A DNA stretch of 64,000 nt. It comes from Agelas oroides. Its lineage: Eukaryota > Porifera > Demospongiae > Agelasida > Agelasidae. The position numbers and the translations under genes were made by a program. The DNA is taken from NCBI GenBank assembly GCA_949130485.1, contig OX422188.1, positions 1,821,722 through 1,885,721 of the forward strand, written 5' to 3'. This document shows, in pieces, positions 47,701 to 56,978 of this stretch (positions within the stretch are counted from its first letter, which is position 1; each line of letters begins with the position of its first letter). Under the pieces are notes generated by a model. It was not told the origin of the DNA, did no database searches, and saw only the letters and a program-made list of their open reading frames with translations.

Positions 47701-50700
47701 GAAAAGCATCACTTTGTCCTGACCACTGATAAACTGTTCTTTGCTAAAGAACCAGAGGAAGACGAACCAAAGGTAAGTTGCATAATAGGCCCTATGAGGG
47801 TTAGGGTGACAAGAGCACCTGCTGGCTTCTTAACGAAGTAGGTGCAGACATACTGCTTACCTTATAGGGCATGTTTGCAGGGCGCCAAATTGGGATCAAC
47901 TAAGTTCGGTGCCTCGGTACTTCTTGACTGCTTCTTGATGCCACTTTGCAGTGCTAGGTATTAAACATAAGACACATGAAAGTCTTGTGAGGCTGCTGAG
48001 CATTATCCACTTAACAGCCCTATGAGGGCCGAGCAGTAGCCTCATGAGCAGTTCTATGATGGCTTAGTGTTGGGCATGACAGATTTTAGCAACATTACAG
48101 GTGTGTGAGGGCTTAGCACTAGCTAAATGACAGTTTTCACATGCATGCCCACACTCACACACCCCTATATGCATACAAAGCCCTGCGTTGTTAGAGCTCT
48201 CTGTGAGTATACAGCCATGAAAAGTGATGAACTTTCCTTCTGCAAGGATGCAATTATCACAAATGTTGAAAGGGTTGATAGTAGTCGCTGGAAAGGAGAC
48301 TACGGGAGGAGGAAAGCAAGGTGGTTTCCAGCCAAGTATGTCAAAGAAATCGATATCAGTCACCTAGTGGATGAAGACAGACAGCAAGATAGCTTGAAGC
48401 ATCAGGTGATTGACATTACAGGTTGCTTGGTTGAGATGCATAACGTACCCAGGAGCAGCATGTACATGTTACGAATCCTTTCCAAGACAAGTGGGGATAG
48501 TATCATGACACCAGTACTTGAGGTGGCAGCAGATAGCTCAAAGGAAATCATTGAGTGGCATTGTATGATTGAGAAGCAGCAGAAGACAGCAGTAATGCAG
48601 TCAAAGAAAGTATCGACAGTTGAGCAGGCAATGGAGCAGCATGAGAAGAGCAAGAGGATTGCAAAAGAGCTCTCAGATTTGGTTATCTACTGTCACAGTG
48701 TGCCTTTTGCATTTGAAAGTGAGTAACAAAGTTGTTCTGTGTTTGCTTGTATTTTTATAACTAGGCTACACAGGTGCTCTCTCCCTCAGATGTTGAAAGT
48801 GGCAAATACTACCAAATGTCTTCCTTCGTGGAGACACGACTTGAGAAGATAGTGAGAAACAAGCATCAAGCAGCTCCCTTTGTAGTCTATAGCAAGCGTC
48901 ACCTCAGTCGAGTGTATCCCAAGGGTCAACGAATGGACTCCTCAAACTATGACCCGATCTGCATGTGGAACGCTGGATCACAGATGGTTGCACTCAACTA
49001 CCAGGCAGGAGGTCAGTGGTCTCACATTGTCAAATATGTATGTGTGTTGCCGCTAGTGTTCAGCAACTAGATGCACAATTGGTTGTTCTTGGGCATATTA
49101 CATGTATTGTTATAGGATTTTCCCGCAACATCTTGAGTCAGAACCCATTCTGGAAAGTCATCTAGTGTACTTTTCTATCCTTAATCTAAACACAGCATTA
49201 CCGTAAGACCGGTTTTAATTGCGATGGTCTAATAATTGCGAATTGCGAGTTTTTAGTTCAGTTTGCAAAAATTGGAATACAAAATTAACTTACGTAATCA
49301 ATGAGGATACGGAGGTATACAGGTACGCGCAAGAATGTAGCTAGCGGTATTGTGTTGCGAATGTTATAGTTAACCTGCCATCATGAGTCTTCATCGATAC
49401 TTGAAGCCAATGAATAAGCTCCCTATAGCCAACGAAGCAGGACTGCCAGCAAATGCACTTAAGGAGGTTAACCAGGCAGTGGCAAGTGCGTTGGAGTGAG
49501 ACGAAGCAAGCCCGGGCAAAGGTGGTAAGAAGAGAAAATACCCCACTACGTTCACACCTACCCGAGGATCGCACTGCGATTGGAAGGTACGCCACTGAAA
49601 ATGGCAATGCTGCAGCTGTAAAGAAGTTTTAAGGCAACTCACAGCGTTGGAGAGAGCACTGTACAATTGTTCAAGAAAATGTACTTAGAGGAGATAAAGA
49701 AGCAACAGAGTCAACGACCAGATACAGCGGTCGAGGTGAGAAGTGTACCTGTATGAAAACGTGGACGGAAGGTGTTGCTGGGAAAGCAACTCGATGACAA
49801 AGTGCAGAACTATGTGGAGGCATTGTGCAATGCTGGAATGCCGATTGGCTCAAGTGTCATAATGGCTGCTGGTGAGGGAATGATCAGGGCTCATGACAGA
49901 ACCCTCCTGGTTCAACATGGAGGTCGCATTGAAATCACCAAGTCCTGGGCTATGTCATTGCTGAAGAGGATGGGTTATGTTAAGCGCGAAGCTACAACAA
50001 AGTCAACACTTGTTATTTCTTGTGAAGATTTCAAGAGAGTGACGAAAGGTTTTCTGAAGCAAATTGCCAGAATGGTTAAGCTCAGAAATATTCCCGACAG
50101 CCTCATTATCAACCTGGATCAGACAGGAGTAAAGCTCGTTCCTACTGACGACTGGACTATGGCAGCTGAGGGAAGCAAAAGAGTGGAGGTGGCTGGGCTA
50201 GGTGACAAATCACAGCTACATTTGCAGCCTCTCTTGATGCACTTTCCTGCCAATGCAGATTCTCTATCAGGGAAAGACATCCTAAGCACCCAATTCCAGA
50301 TGGGTTTGATATTTTCCACTCTCCCAATCATTGGGCCAATGAAGAAACTTGTCTTCACTTTTTTGAGATCATCTTTGGGTACATCAAGCAAGCAAGAGAA
50401 AACATGGATGCTCCATCATGCACAAAAGGCCCTAGTCTTGTTGGACAACTTCAGCAGCCAAACAACCACTTCACTCATAGAAAAGTTGGAGGAGCAGGGA
50501 ATTGTTGTGGTGATGGTTCCAACTGGAACAACCAACCTCTAGATGTGAGTACCAACAAAGCAGCAAAAGACGTTTTGAGAGAAAAGTTTTCAACAGTGGT
50601 ATGCAAAGGAGGTTGAGAAGCAGTTTCATGCTGGTGCGGTGGAGAGTGCAGTCAAGGTAAACATGGGAATGCCGGTTATGAAGGAGGTTGAGGCCCAGTG

Positions 50701-53700
50701 GCTGATAGTACTGTACGACAAGCTTCACAAGAGGAGCACTGACGTCAATAGGTTCAAGAACACTGGAATCGTGGAAGCAGTTCAAAATGCAAGAGAACAC
50801 CCTCTCATCGACGAAGAAGTGGCTAACAGTGGTAGCTGCGTACCCCCAGAACTAGATGAAGACCCCTTTGACAGCTGTATGGAAGCTGAAGATAGCTGAA
50901 TTTGTACTGGGTATCACTTACTTAGCTCTCCTTTTTCTACTTCTGCTTTCATTCATTTTATAGCTTTTGTTACTTCTTACTTTTGCTTTATCATTTTTTT
51001 TACTCTTAGTGACTGAAACTTGTAAGTACATTACAGTGGCAGTTTTACTCTTGCTCATGCATGACAGTGACAGAAAGTAAAGTGAGTTTCAACAATCAAC
51101 ATGGGCATGAATAATGCGGGATGTGTGACTTTCCTGTGATAATGATTCTAGTTTCTTCACTGTCTTGTGGGGCCCAGAGAAGGTGTACACACAGAGTACT
51201 TCCAGTCCTTTTCCCTTTTTTCACCTTCCAGTTATCTCGCACCAACCACTATGGTAGCTCCTCGCTTCAAGAAATACCACATTGTCCTGGCTGCTTCCCT
51301 TGGTACAGGGCCGACAACAACCCCACACTTTCGAACTGCAACTGCCCTAGGATCGGCTGCATTGTCTTCTTCGATGTCTACATCTACCTTTTCTCCTACC
51401 ACAGGGGTCTATACTCTTTTGTAAATATGATGGCCACGAACAACACACCCTAGACAGTACACCTCAGGCATGATAATTTGACTTGCCATCTTTAAATTTC
51501 TGGCTTTCTGAGCTGTCACACGTCAGCGTACTGAATTCTTCTATTAGTAGTCCATCCCGATTGTCATTATTTAAATACGCAATTGGCTTAAAAAGTGTGG
51601 AATGCAAACATTAAACTCCGCAATTAAAACCAGTCCTACGGTATTTGGCATAATGCTTTATGGAAACTTTAGTTTTCAAACATTTTTGGGTGCTGACAGC
51701 ATTGCAAAGAAAAATATATAAAGTTATTGATTTGTGAGATTGGCTCTTGGTAGGTGTGGTTAACAAACACAGGACATTGAACCATTGAACACTAGCTAGC
51801 TGTTCCAGAAGAAACAGCAGTTAAGGATGTATTTAACCTGATAAAGTGATAGCAAAAGGTGGTCGTATATTCTGTATCCAGAGGGGATTCTATTGGTACG
51901 GTAGCAGCAGTAGAAAATCAGTAAACCCTCCCATTTGTGCTCTGTTCATGAATTAAATGTCGCTGGAAGATGGTCCTGAATATCAAAGGCTTTGTGCTCG
52001 ACCCCAGAGATGGTGTCCTCATGTTTTCAACCAATACCAACCCCACCAATGTAAAAGGTTGCTGAAAATCAAAGAAGATTAGCAAAAAAAAGAGAGATAT
52101 TAGTTTTAGCTACTCATGAAGTGTTAAGACTGGAGTTGTCATGTTTTCAGCATGCATAGAGCCTATGCAAGACAGGCATGCATGGAAGGTGCTCACAGAT
52201 GATAAGGTGCAGAGCTTGGTCGAGTATGGACTATGTATGCATGAACAGCAAGATTTGTTTGTTCATGGAAAGGTGCAGTAGATATTCCCTTGCTGCAACA
52301 TTGTATGTGATGCTTAACCCGTGTGTAGAGAATAAAGGCTGCTATGTTGAGACAAATGGTTGCATTGTCATTATCCCCTACTTCTGGGTGGACTACTCTT
52401 TATCTGCTTGACTGCTTGCTACTTTTAGTTATCATTTCAGAGCTACCTACACAAGGTTAAAGGTACTTGAACAAGCAGCTCAATGCTGTTCTGCAATAAA
52501 CCTTGCTCAGGTGCACGCCACAATGCTTCCACTTTAAAGATGAAATGGAACATGTAATAAAATTGGTTACAATGACTTATGTGCCCAATTTTGAAATGTA
52601 TTAATTTTTGCCAGCAATGATATGAGTGATCAGAAAGCTCTTACAAGGGAAGTGTTAAAGATGTTACTCACATTGTCAGAATAGGCAACATACGCATACA
52701 GTATTTTATATATACATACCAGCATGATTATGAATATCCCCCCTTCTTAGACAAAGGGATGCACCTAAATGAGGGACGATTCCTCCAGAATGGAAGATGT
52801 GGCTATGTCCTCAAGCCAGAGTGCATGTTTGAGCCAGGATTCAACCCTGTGGACTCTACTACTCACAGGACCACTCCCATCACACTCCACGTGCAGGTTT
52901 GAAAACTGCATGCACGTAATCATAGAGCTGCAGTAAGATATAGCACAACAATTTTGACTTTAAATGTTGGTTGTTCACATTATGTGACTTGTATGTAGTT
53001 AGATTTGACTTAATGAGCAGAAAGAACCAGTACATGCTTATAAAAATCTTGGCTATTCAATTTAATGTCTTCCTTGCCCGCTACCTTGTGGATATGTAGA
53101 TCATTGGAGCTCGTCACCTGCTTCAACAGAGCTGCACTGTGGAGGTGGAGGTATGTGGCATTGAAGCTGACTGGGCCAGATTCAAGACTTCCACCATCAG
53201 TGAGTTTAGCGCATTTGAAGGTTACACAGAGACATTGATGATCACAATAACATAGCTAATATAAATAGATCAGAAGCTAGCAAGAATGTGATCCACATAG
53301 CAAGACGAATGGACATCCAGTTAATGTTGCAGTGTAACATGTGAACAGAGTCCTCCAATATATAATTATGCTTTGGTTTACTTTCAAGCAAAGTAACCGC
53401 ACCCCAAGATGCTCATAAGAGGTTAGTGCTGCAGGTTTTCCTTGGCTCAAACACTTTAGAATTCAGTGGTACATAGGTAAAAAGTTTGGTAGTAGGCTTT
53501 AGCAAAACGCAGTTCATTGCTACTTATGAACAGCACAAAACACGTGTGGACCAAGCACCATATCACTGTGTGATCATATTCCACAAGATGTGAGGTAAGC
53601 ACTACTTATCTAAAAACTTTATCGAAAGTTTTTTTAATCAAAATGCAGTTCACTGGTATTTAGCTAAAAGGCTTTACATTAGCATAAGGCTTCTTTAAGA

Positions 53701-54803
53701 AGCTTTACCCTCAAGGAAGGAGCCAGACATAAGTTCATCAATCGTGAATAGCAAGGCACGCCTTCACCTGCTTATGCCCGCGTGTTACACACGCATTGTT
53801 AGCCTGAAGCACAGTAGCGCACTCAATGCACGTAGCAATGATTTTATACGTAGGCATATTGAATGCGTGATGTCACGTAAGCGGGAAAACCGCTTCGGGA
53901 GTCGCTGTGAGGGGTGATTGTAGTGTAGCTGGTGAAGGGAGACTTGTTGGTGTACCAAAGTTTCATTCCTGGGGTAAGTGCACCATGCATGCCATTAACG
54001 AATATCAACTCAGATTGGATGTCCAACGCTTCCTCTGGCCTGTGTATTATATTAGATTATATTATATTAGTTATATTAATTGTATTACGTGGGTCCTTTA
54101 ATTCGCATCTTGGGGTGTAATTACGCGGGTCCTGTAATTCACATCTTGGGGTGTAACCATGTCAGGTAACTTTGTGTTTACCAATAACTCGTGAAAGCCG
54201 TGATATACAATTGACTGTCTCTGTTATTTTGTGATGCACAATTGTACTTGCAGAGAACACAGAACTATGTAGTGGGTAAATTATTGGCCAAAGTGTAGAA
54301 GATGTACCTCTTTCAGGTGGTGAAGCGTAAAATATTCTGTAGATAGACTTAGTTGAAAGACTTTCCCAAGATGCAAAATATTTCACGAAATGAGAGGACA
54401 TGCAATGTAAATACCCAAGAACAAAATCTAATGTAAATAACTAGGGAATGTTTTCTTCTGTCCTAAATATTAGCCAGACTGAGTCTTCACCAGAGTTATG
54501 CATTTACCACGTGCATTCCTTGCTTCATTCCCATTCAGAGGGTAATGGTTTCAACCCAGTATGGATCGAAAACTGTGAATTTGACATCCTAAACCCTGAC
54601 CTGGCCTTACTGAGGTTTGAAGCACTGAATGAAGGAAATCTTAACCTCATTGGTCAAGCTGTGTTCCCAGTCCCATGCTTAAAAACTGGATTCCGTTCCA
54701 TTCCACTAAAGAATGCATGGAACGAGGAGCTTGAGTTGAGTACACTACTGGTGTATGTAGAAATTAGGAGGACTGAGGATGGACAAATTTACAGCAAAAT
54801 GAG
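33315..54803 (+). CDS. Phospholipase C-gamma-like module lacking SH2 domains (exons 1-18 of a larger gene)
   Basis: Exons: 33315-33498, 34452-34601, 38151-38241, 39282-39329, 42047-42128, 42387-42467, 44332-44526, 44623-44738, 45391-45476, 45770-45976, 46768-46850, 47278-47376, 47695-47772, 48181-48718, 48790-49011, 52751-52896, 53100-53199, 54539-54803; all phases agree. Domains in order (923 residues): PH ([37 protein letters not shown]), EF hands ([16 protein letters not shown]), X box with both catalytic histidines ([25 protein letters not shown]) and the ELDTWDG acidic motif, first half of the split PH ([20 protein letters not shown]), SH3 ([29 protein letters not shown]), second half of the split PH, Y box ([22 protein letters not shown]) and C2 (GNGFNPVW). 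It should hydrolyse PIP2 to IP3 and diacylglycerol. The nSH2-cSH2 array expected between split PH and SH3 is absent. If the donor at 54804 is not used, the frame ends at TGA 54829-54831. Confidence 0.9.
33539..34002. mobile_element. MITE-like inverted-repeat element in PLC intron 1
   Basis: gggttattccattaaat at 33541 pairs with aaaaggaatagccca at about 33975-33990. An inner ggaatagcccaatag and repeated ccccctgggacac..att units lie between. Non-coding. Confidence 0.6.
35692..35738 (+). repeat. (TTC)n microsatellite
   Basis: About 16 uninterrupted TTC units. The poly-Phe and poly-Lys frames across it are artefacts. Confidence 0.95.
36634..37298. mobile_element. Inverted repeat, arms about 125 bp
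   Basis: The block gccaaacgcaaacaagcaca...cttgtgccattttgcc at 36650-36756 recurs inverted and almost identical at 37170-37298. The intervening 410 bp is AC-rich. The high arm identity suggests a recent foldback element. The similar peptides read from the two arms are the same DNA seen twice. Confidence 0.8.
37509..37816. mobile_element. 308-bp MITE with 9-bp target duplication (TAGYCTCG family)
   Basis: It starts TAGTCTTGAGCCCAGCCC and ends GGAGACGAGACTA. TCTGGTAAC flanks it at 37500-37508 and 37817-37825. It inserted into an older single family end (tagtctcacgtggcc at 37456). Confidence 0.8.
38285..38717. mobile_element. 433-bp MITE with CACTGTAAAAAA ends and TA duplication
   Basis: The terminal repeat begins CACTGTAAAAAATTTTGGG and continues through gttgtttcaacc and ttgtctgagttgcgcac; it is inverted at the right end. 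TA lies at 38283-38284 and 38718-38719. Tc1/mariner-like by duplication (inference). It lies in PLC intron 3. Confidence 0.85.
39395..39425 (+). repeat. (CA)n microsatellite
   Basis: A short acacac run with occasional g, in PLC intron 4. Confidence 0.9.
39440..41222. mobile_element. 1.8-kb inverted-repeat element with satellite-like termini
   Basis: The left end is a tandem array of a 13-bp unit tagctcgattcg (39447-39491). The right end has the inverse, gaatcgagctacgaatcg, in a longer array (41027-41210). Inside the arrays, caggccccgcccaacttcgc at 39523 matches the inverse of agctgggcgggacctggg near 41000. No transposase frame was recognised. The organisation resembles the 1130-3158 element. 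It lies within PLC intron 4. Confidence 0.65.
41236..41262 (+). repeat. (CA)n microsatellite
   Basis: A short cacaca run adjoining the right end of the satellite-ended element. Confidence 0.8.
41486..41540. mobile_element. 55-bp hairpin, TAGYCTCG family
   Basis: TAGCCTCGTACCCAGGCCGT is inverted almost perfectly at the right end. The flanking 9-mers (gttttacat and cgtttccat) match only partly, so the duplication is eroded or absent. Confidence 0.65.
43324..43614. mobile_element. 291-bp MITE (TAGYCTCG family), 8/9-bp target duplication
   Basis: It starts TAGTCTTGTGCCCATACCC and ends GGGTCTGGGCATGAGACTA. The flanks are acctcagaa and accccagaa. It lies in PLC intron 6. Confidence 0.75.
43730..44193. 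mobile_element. 464-bp MITE with 9-bp target duplication (TAGYCTCG family)
   Basis: It starts TAGTCTCGTCCCCAGGCCC and ends GGGGCCTGAGGACGAGGCTA. CCTTGCACT flanks it at 43721-43729 and 44194-44202. A second small family copy (43997-44037) is nested inside. Confidence 0.85.
44880..45370 (+). repeat. Long pyrimidine tract with (TTCCC)n array in PLC intron 8
   Basis: An almost pure C/T strand of nearly 500 bases. Its core, about 45160-45275, is some 22 copies of TTCCC. Several long open frames on both strands cross it because it lacks stops; they are not genes. It immediately precedes the acceptor at 45390. Confidence 0.95.
46078..46385 (+). repeat. 38-bp minisatellite, about 8 copies
   Basis: The unit reads approximately agctcctgtagtgcagtggc plus ctcatgttacacatacat. 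Copies vary slightly in length (one lacks the cctaa part, another has an insertion). It lies in PLC intron 10. Confidence 0.9.
46920..47270 (+). repeat. Pyrimidine-rich tract in PLC intron 11
   Basis: A C/T-rich stretch without a regular unit leads into the acceptor at 47277. The Ser/Phe/Leu-rich open frames across it are artefacts. Confidence 0.85.
49201..51641 (+). mobile_element. pogo/Tigger-like DNA transposon, 2.44 kb, decayed
   Basis: The terminal repeats are CCGTARGACYGGTTTTAA (inverted at 51624-51641), with TA on both sides (49199-49200 and 51642-51643). It contains a single degenerate plus-strand transposase. It lies in the 3.7-kb intron between PLC exons 15 and 16, in the same orientation as the host gene. 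Confidence 0.9.
49383..50899 (+). pseudogene. pogo/Tigger-like transposase, frameshifted
   Basis: The reading starts near 49383 ([14 protein letters not shown]) and meets stops in the N-terminal DNA-binding part. The long open section 49772-50542 holds the first catalytic aspartate ([10 protein letters not shown]) and the second ([13 protein letters not shown]). The expected QPLD block with the third acidic residue appears in another frame at about 50533-50545 (NNQPLDV). A further shift near 50590 moves to the frame of 50639-50899. At least two frameshifts plus N-terminal stops make it inactive. The DDE pattern and the TA duplication place it in the Tc1/mariner-pogo group. Confidence 0.85.
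51642..52750 (+). other. Remainder of PLC intron 15
   Basis: AT-rich intronic sequence up to the acceptor at 52749-52750. I see no coding or repeat structure. Confidence 0.5.
53391..54160. mobile_element. Inverted-repeat element with ACCCCAAGATG ends in PLC intron 17
   Basis: gtaaccgcaccccaagatgc at 53391 pairs with catcttggggtgtaaccatg at about 54141-54160; a second internal copy of the right end occurs at 54107. A lone copy of the motif (accgtaccccaagatgctca) is also found at 21940. Boundaries are approximate. Confidence 0.6.
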
Positions 54804-54888
54804 GTGGGAGAGATGGAAGGAGGATGGTTGATGGACATTATTTGCTATGTATATTAACAATACTGTAATGTATGTTCCTATTTTGCAG

Positions 54889-55705
54889 GCATAGCACTGA
54901 TGAAACACAGGTATGATACTGCAATAATTGAGCTCTATGATTACGCTCACCAGGATATTATGCATAGAGTAGGTAGACCTTTGGTATAGCTGCACTCAAT
55001 GTGCACATGCACATTTTCTGTTAAGCTTACTTTAATTTATTATAAGCAAGATGCAAGACAGCAACAAGCGTTACTATAGTGTGTCTAGCACTGGGCAACC
55101 AATTCACTTGTATCAGCAATCTCCACCTTGAACTACACTGATTTTGAGTTGAATATTGCTTCTAAATTTGATCCTGATCACTTACTGTTACTTTATTCTT
55201 CCTTCTTCCTTTTACGGGTAAGCTTCATCAACAGGAGGAAGAGCAACACTCTGTGGTAGGGAAGAGCAGAGGTCCTGTCCTAGAGTCCAAGTGAGGAATC
55301 ATTGGCATTGATTGCTGCACGCTTCAAAATAGCACACACTTTGAGTTGTTTGACAAAATGCATTCAAGGAGTTAAGTTCATAACTAGCATTTACACCATT
55401 GTTAGTGTGGTTATTGTGAAGGACAGACCTGAAGTTTACCAACCTAACATAGCCAGTGTTGTTACTGCACTTTCTTCTGCATTGCAGATATGGCAGTGAT
55501 GAAACACAGGTATGCTGTATACAGTCAAACCAATACACTTACATCTGGTATATACGTAGCTGCATTTAGCTAATTGTAGAGACATTGCATTGCAGAGCAA
55601 CTGTTTCAATGCAAGTATATATACTTCCATTTTCTGACTGTGATTAAACAATTATTGTCTTCTAATTTCAATTTCTGTAGGCAAAAGTGTCTCAGGATAG
55701 TACAG
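54889..55705 (+). CDS. Linker exons between C2 and kinase modules, with duplicated 22-nt micro-exon
   Basis: Four short GT-AG exons in consistent phase: 54889-54910, 55223-55290 (or from 55235), 55488-55509 and 55681-55705. The first and third are near-identical 22-nt micro-exons encoding HSTDETQ and YGSDETQ, each followed by the same donor context (cag|gtatg). The second is acidic then basic (EEEQHSVVGKSRGPVLESK). Together they encode about 46 residues of probably unstructured linker between the PLC C2 domain and the kinase. Support is splice-site quality, open frame and phase only. Confidence 0.55.
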
Positions 55706-56978
55706 GTAAAACAGCACAAATCGAGATGATAGTCTTCATATCCCCACGATAACTGAGTTTATTGTTAATAACATAGAGTAATGGTACAGGAAATTTCTGT
55801 ACCTTTGTAACAATGCACAGCTTGACTGAACCACAATGAAAATTCACTACATAAGGTATTATTTAGACTTTAGGGCATATTATATGAAGAATTAATGAGT
55901 CAGAAGCTTTGATGACCACAATGCTGGTAAGTACTTTATTTGCGTAGACAACCTAATGTACGGCTTCCCAGATATCTAACACCAGCTTAGAGCCCTCCAT
56001 AACCGAGTATACAAACAGTACAGTCACTATAGTACAATATCGCTATCAATCAACATTGCAATCGAAGCTGCTGAATGTTGACAAAGTTTACACACCAAGG
56101 TACACATGTAGGAAAAAGGCTGTTCGAAGAAGCAAAAGTAATATAATTATGCTGACAACTGCAAGTGTAGACAAGCCCCTGCTCATGAAAAGCAGCGAGT
56201 AGCAGAGATAGCCTCCACTACATCATGACTGATAAACCACACCTTATATTAGCTCTAGCGATGGCTGTGTCGTGGCACTGCCTACACTGTCGGGTTGAAT
56301 AGCTGCAACCTAGCATGCATGATCACATACCTCCAAGCATCCTGAAGGTAAGATGTGCAAGACGAATAAAAACAGGCTGTGTACTCACAAAAACACAGAC
56401 TTTTGTGTTAGTCTCATGACTGTGTCATGTCATGTACCTCAATAGCAGTGTGCTCCTGCTTATGCTACTCATCCCACAATGGTGAAGTAGCTACGACGCT
56501 CACTAGCCACTTCTGCTCCAGTCTTATGCTACTGCTCACTAGCAGAACGATGCTACTATACTACAATGGCATGTGCAGTGATTCAGCGCTTTTATGGTGC
56601 TAGAATGCACAAAATTGGTATAAATTTACTTATAGTATATGGTCTAAATAGGTTAGTAACCGTGCCCTCAGAGTCTAGGTTACTGACCTACATAATACTA
56701 CTAAGTCTGCTGAATGTTTAGCTTTGGTTTAGCAAGTATAGTACACTTGTTGTAAAGGTGCAGAATTTGCTGTACATATACGTAGAAGAAACTACTCCAT
56801 GCTTAACTTGTGTGAAGGTACATGATTACACCAAGTGACTCAAATGTATCAGGAGTGCACAGAAAGGCGCCCAACATGCAGAGGCAGCCTGATCTCTGCA
56901 GCATATATGTGGTAGTAAACACTTCAATAACAGTAGCTAACTAAAATTCCTCTACTTGTTTTTTTTCACTCAAACCAG
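55706..56978 (+). other. Intron (or intergenic gap) between linker and kinase exons
   Basis: No coding signal was found. An AATAAA occurs at 56365-56370 and no obvious promoter was seen. If PLC and kinase are separate genes, the boundary must lie between 54832 and 56978. Confidence 0.4.
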
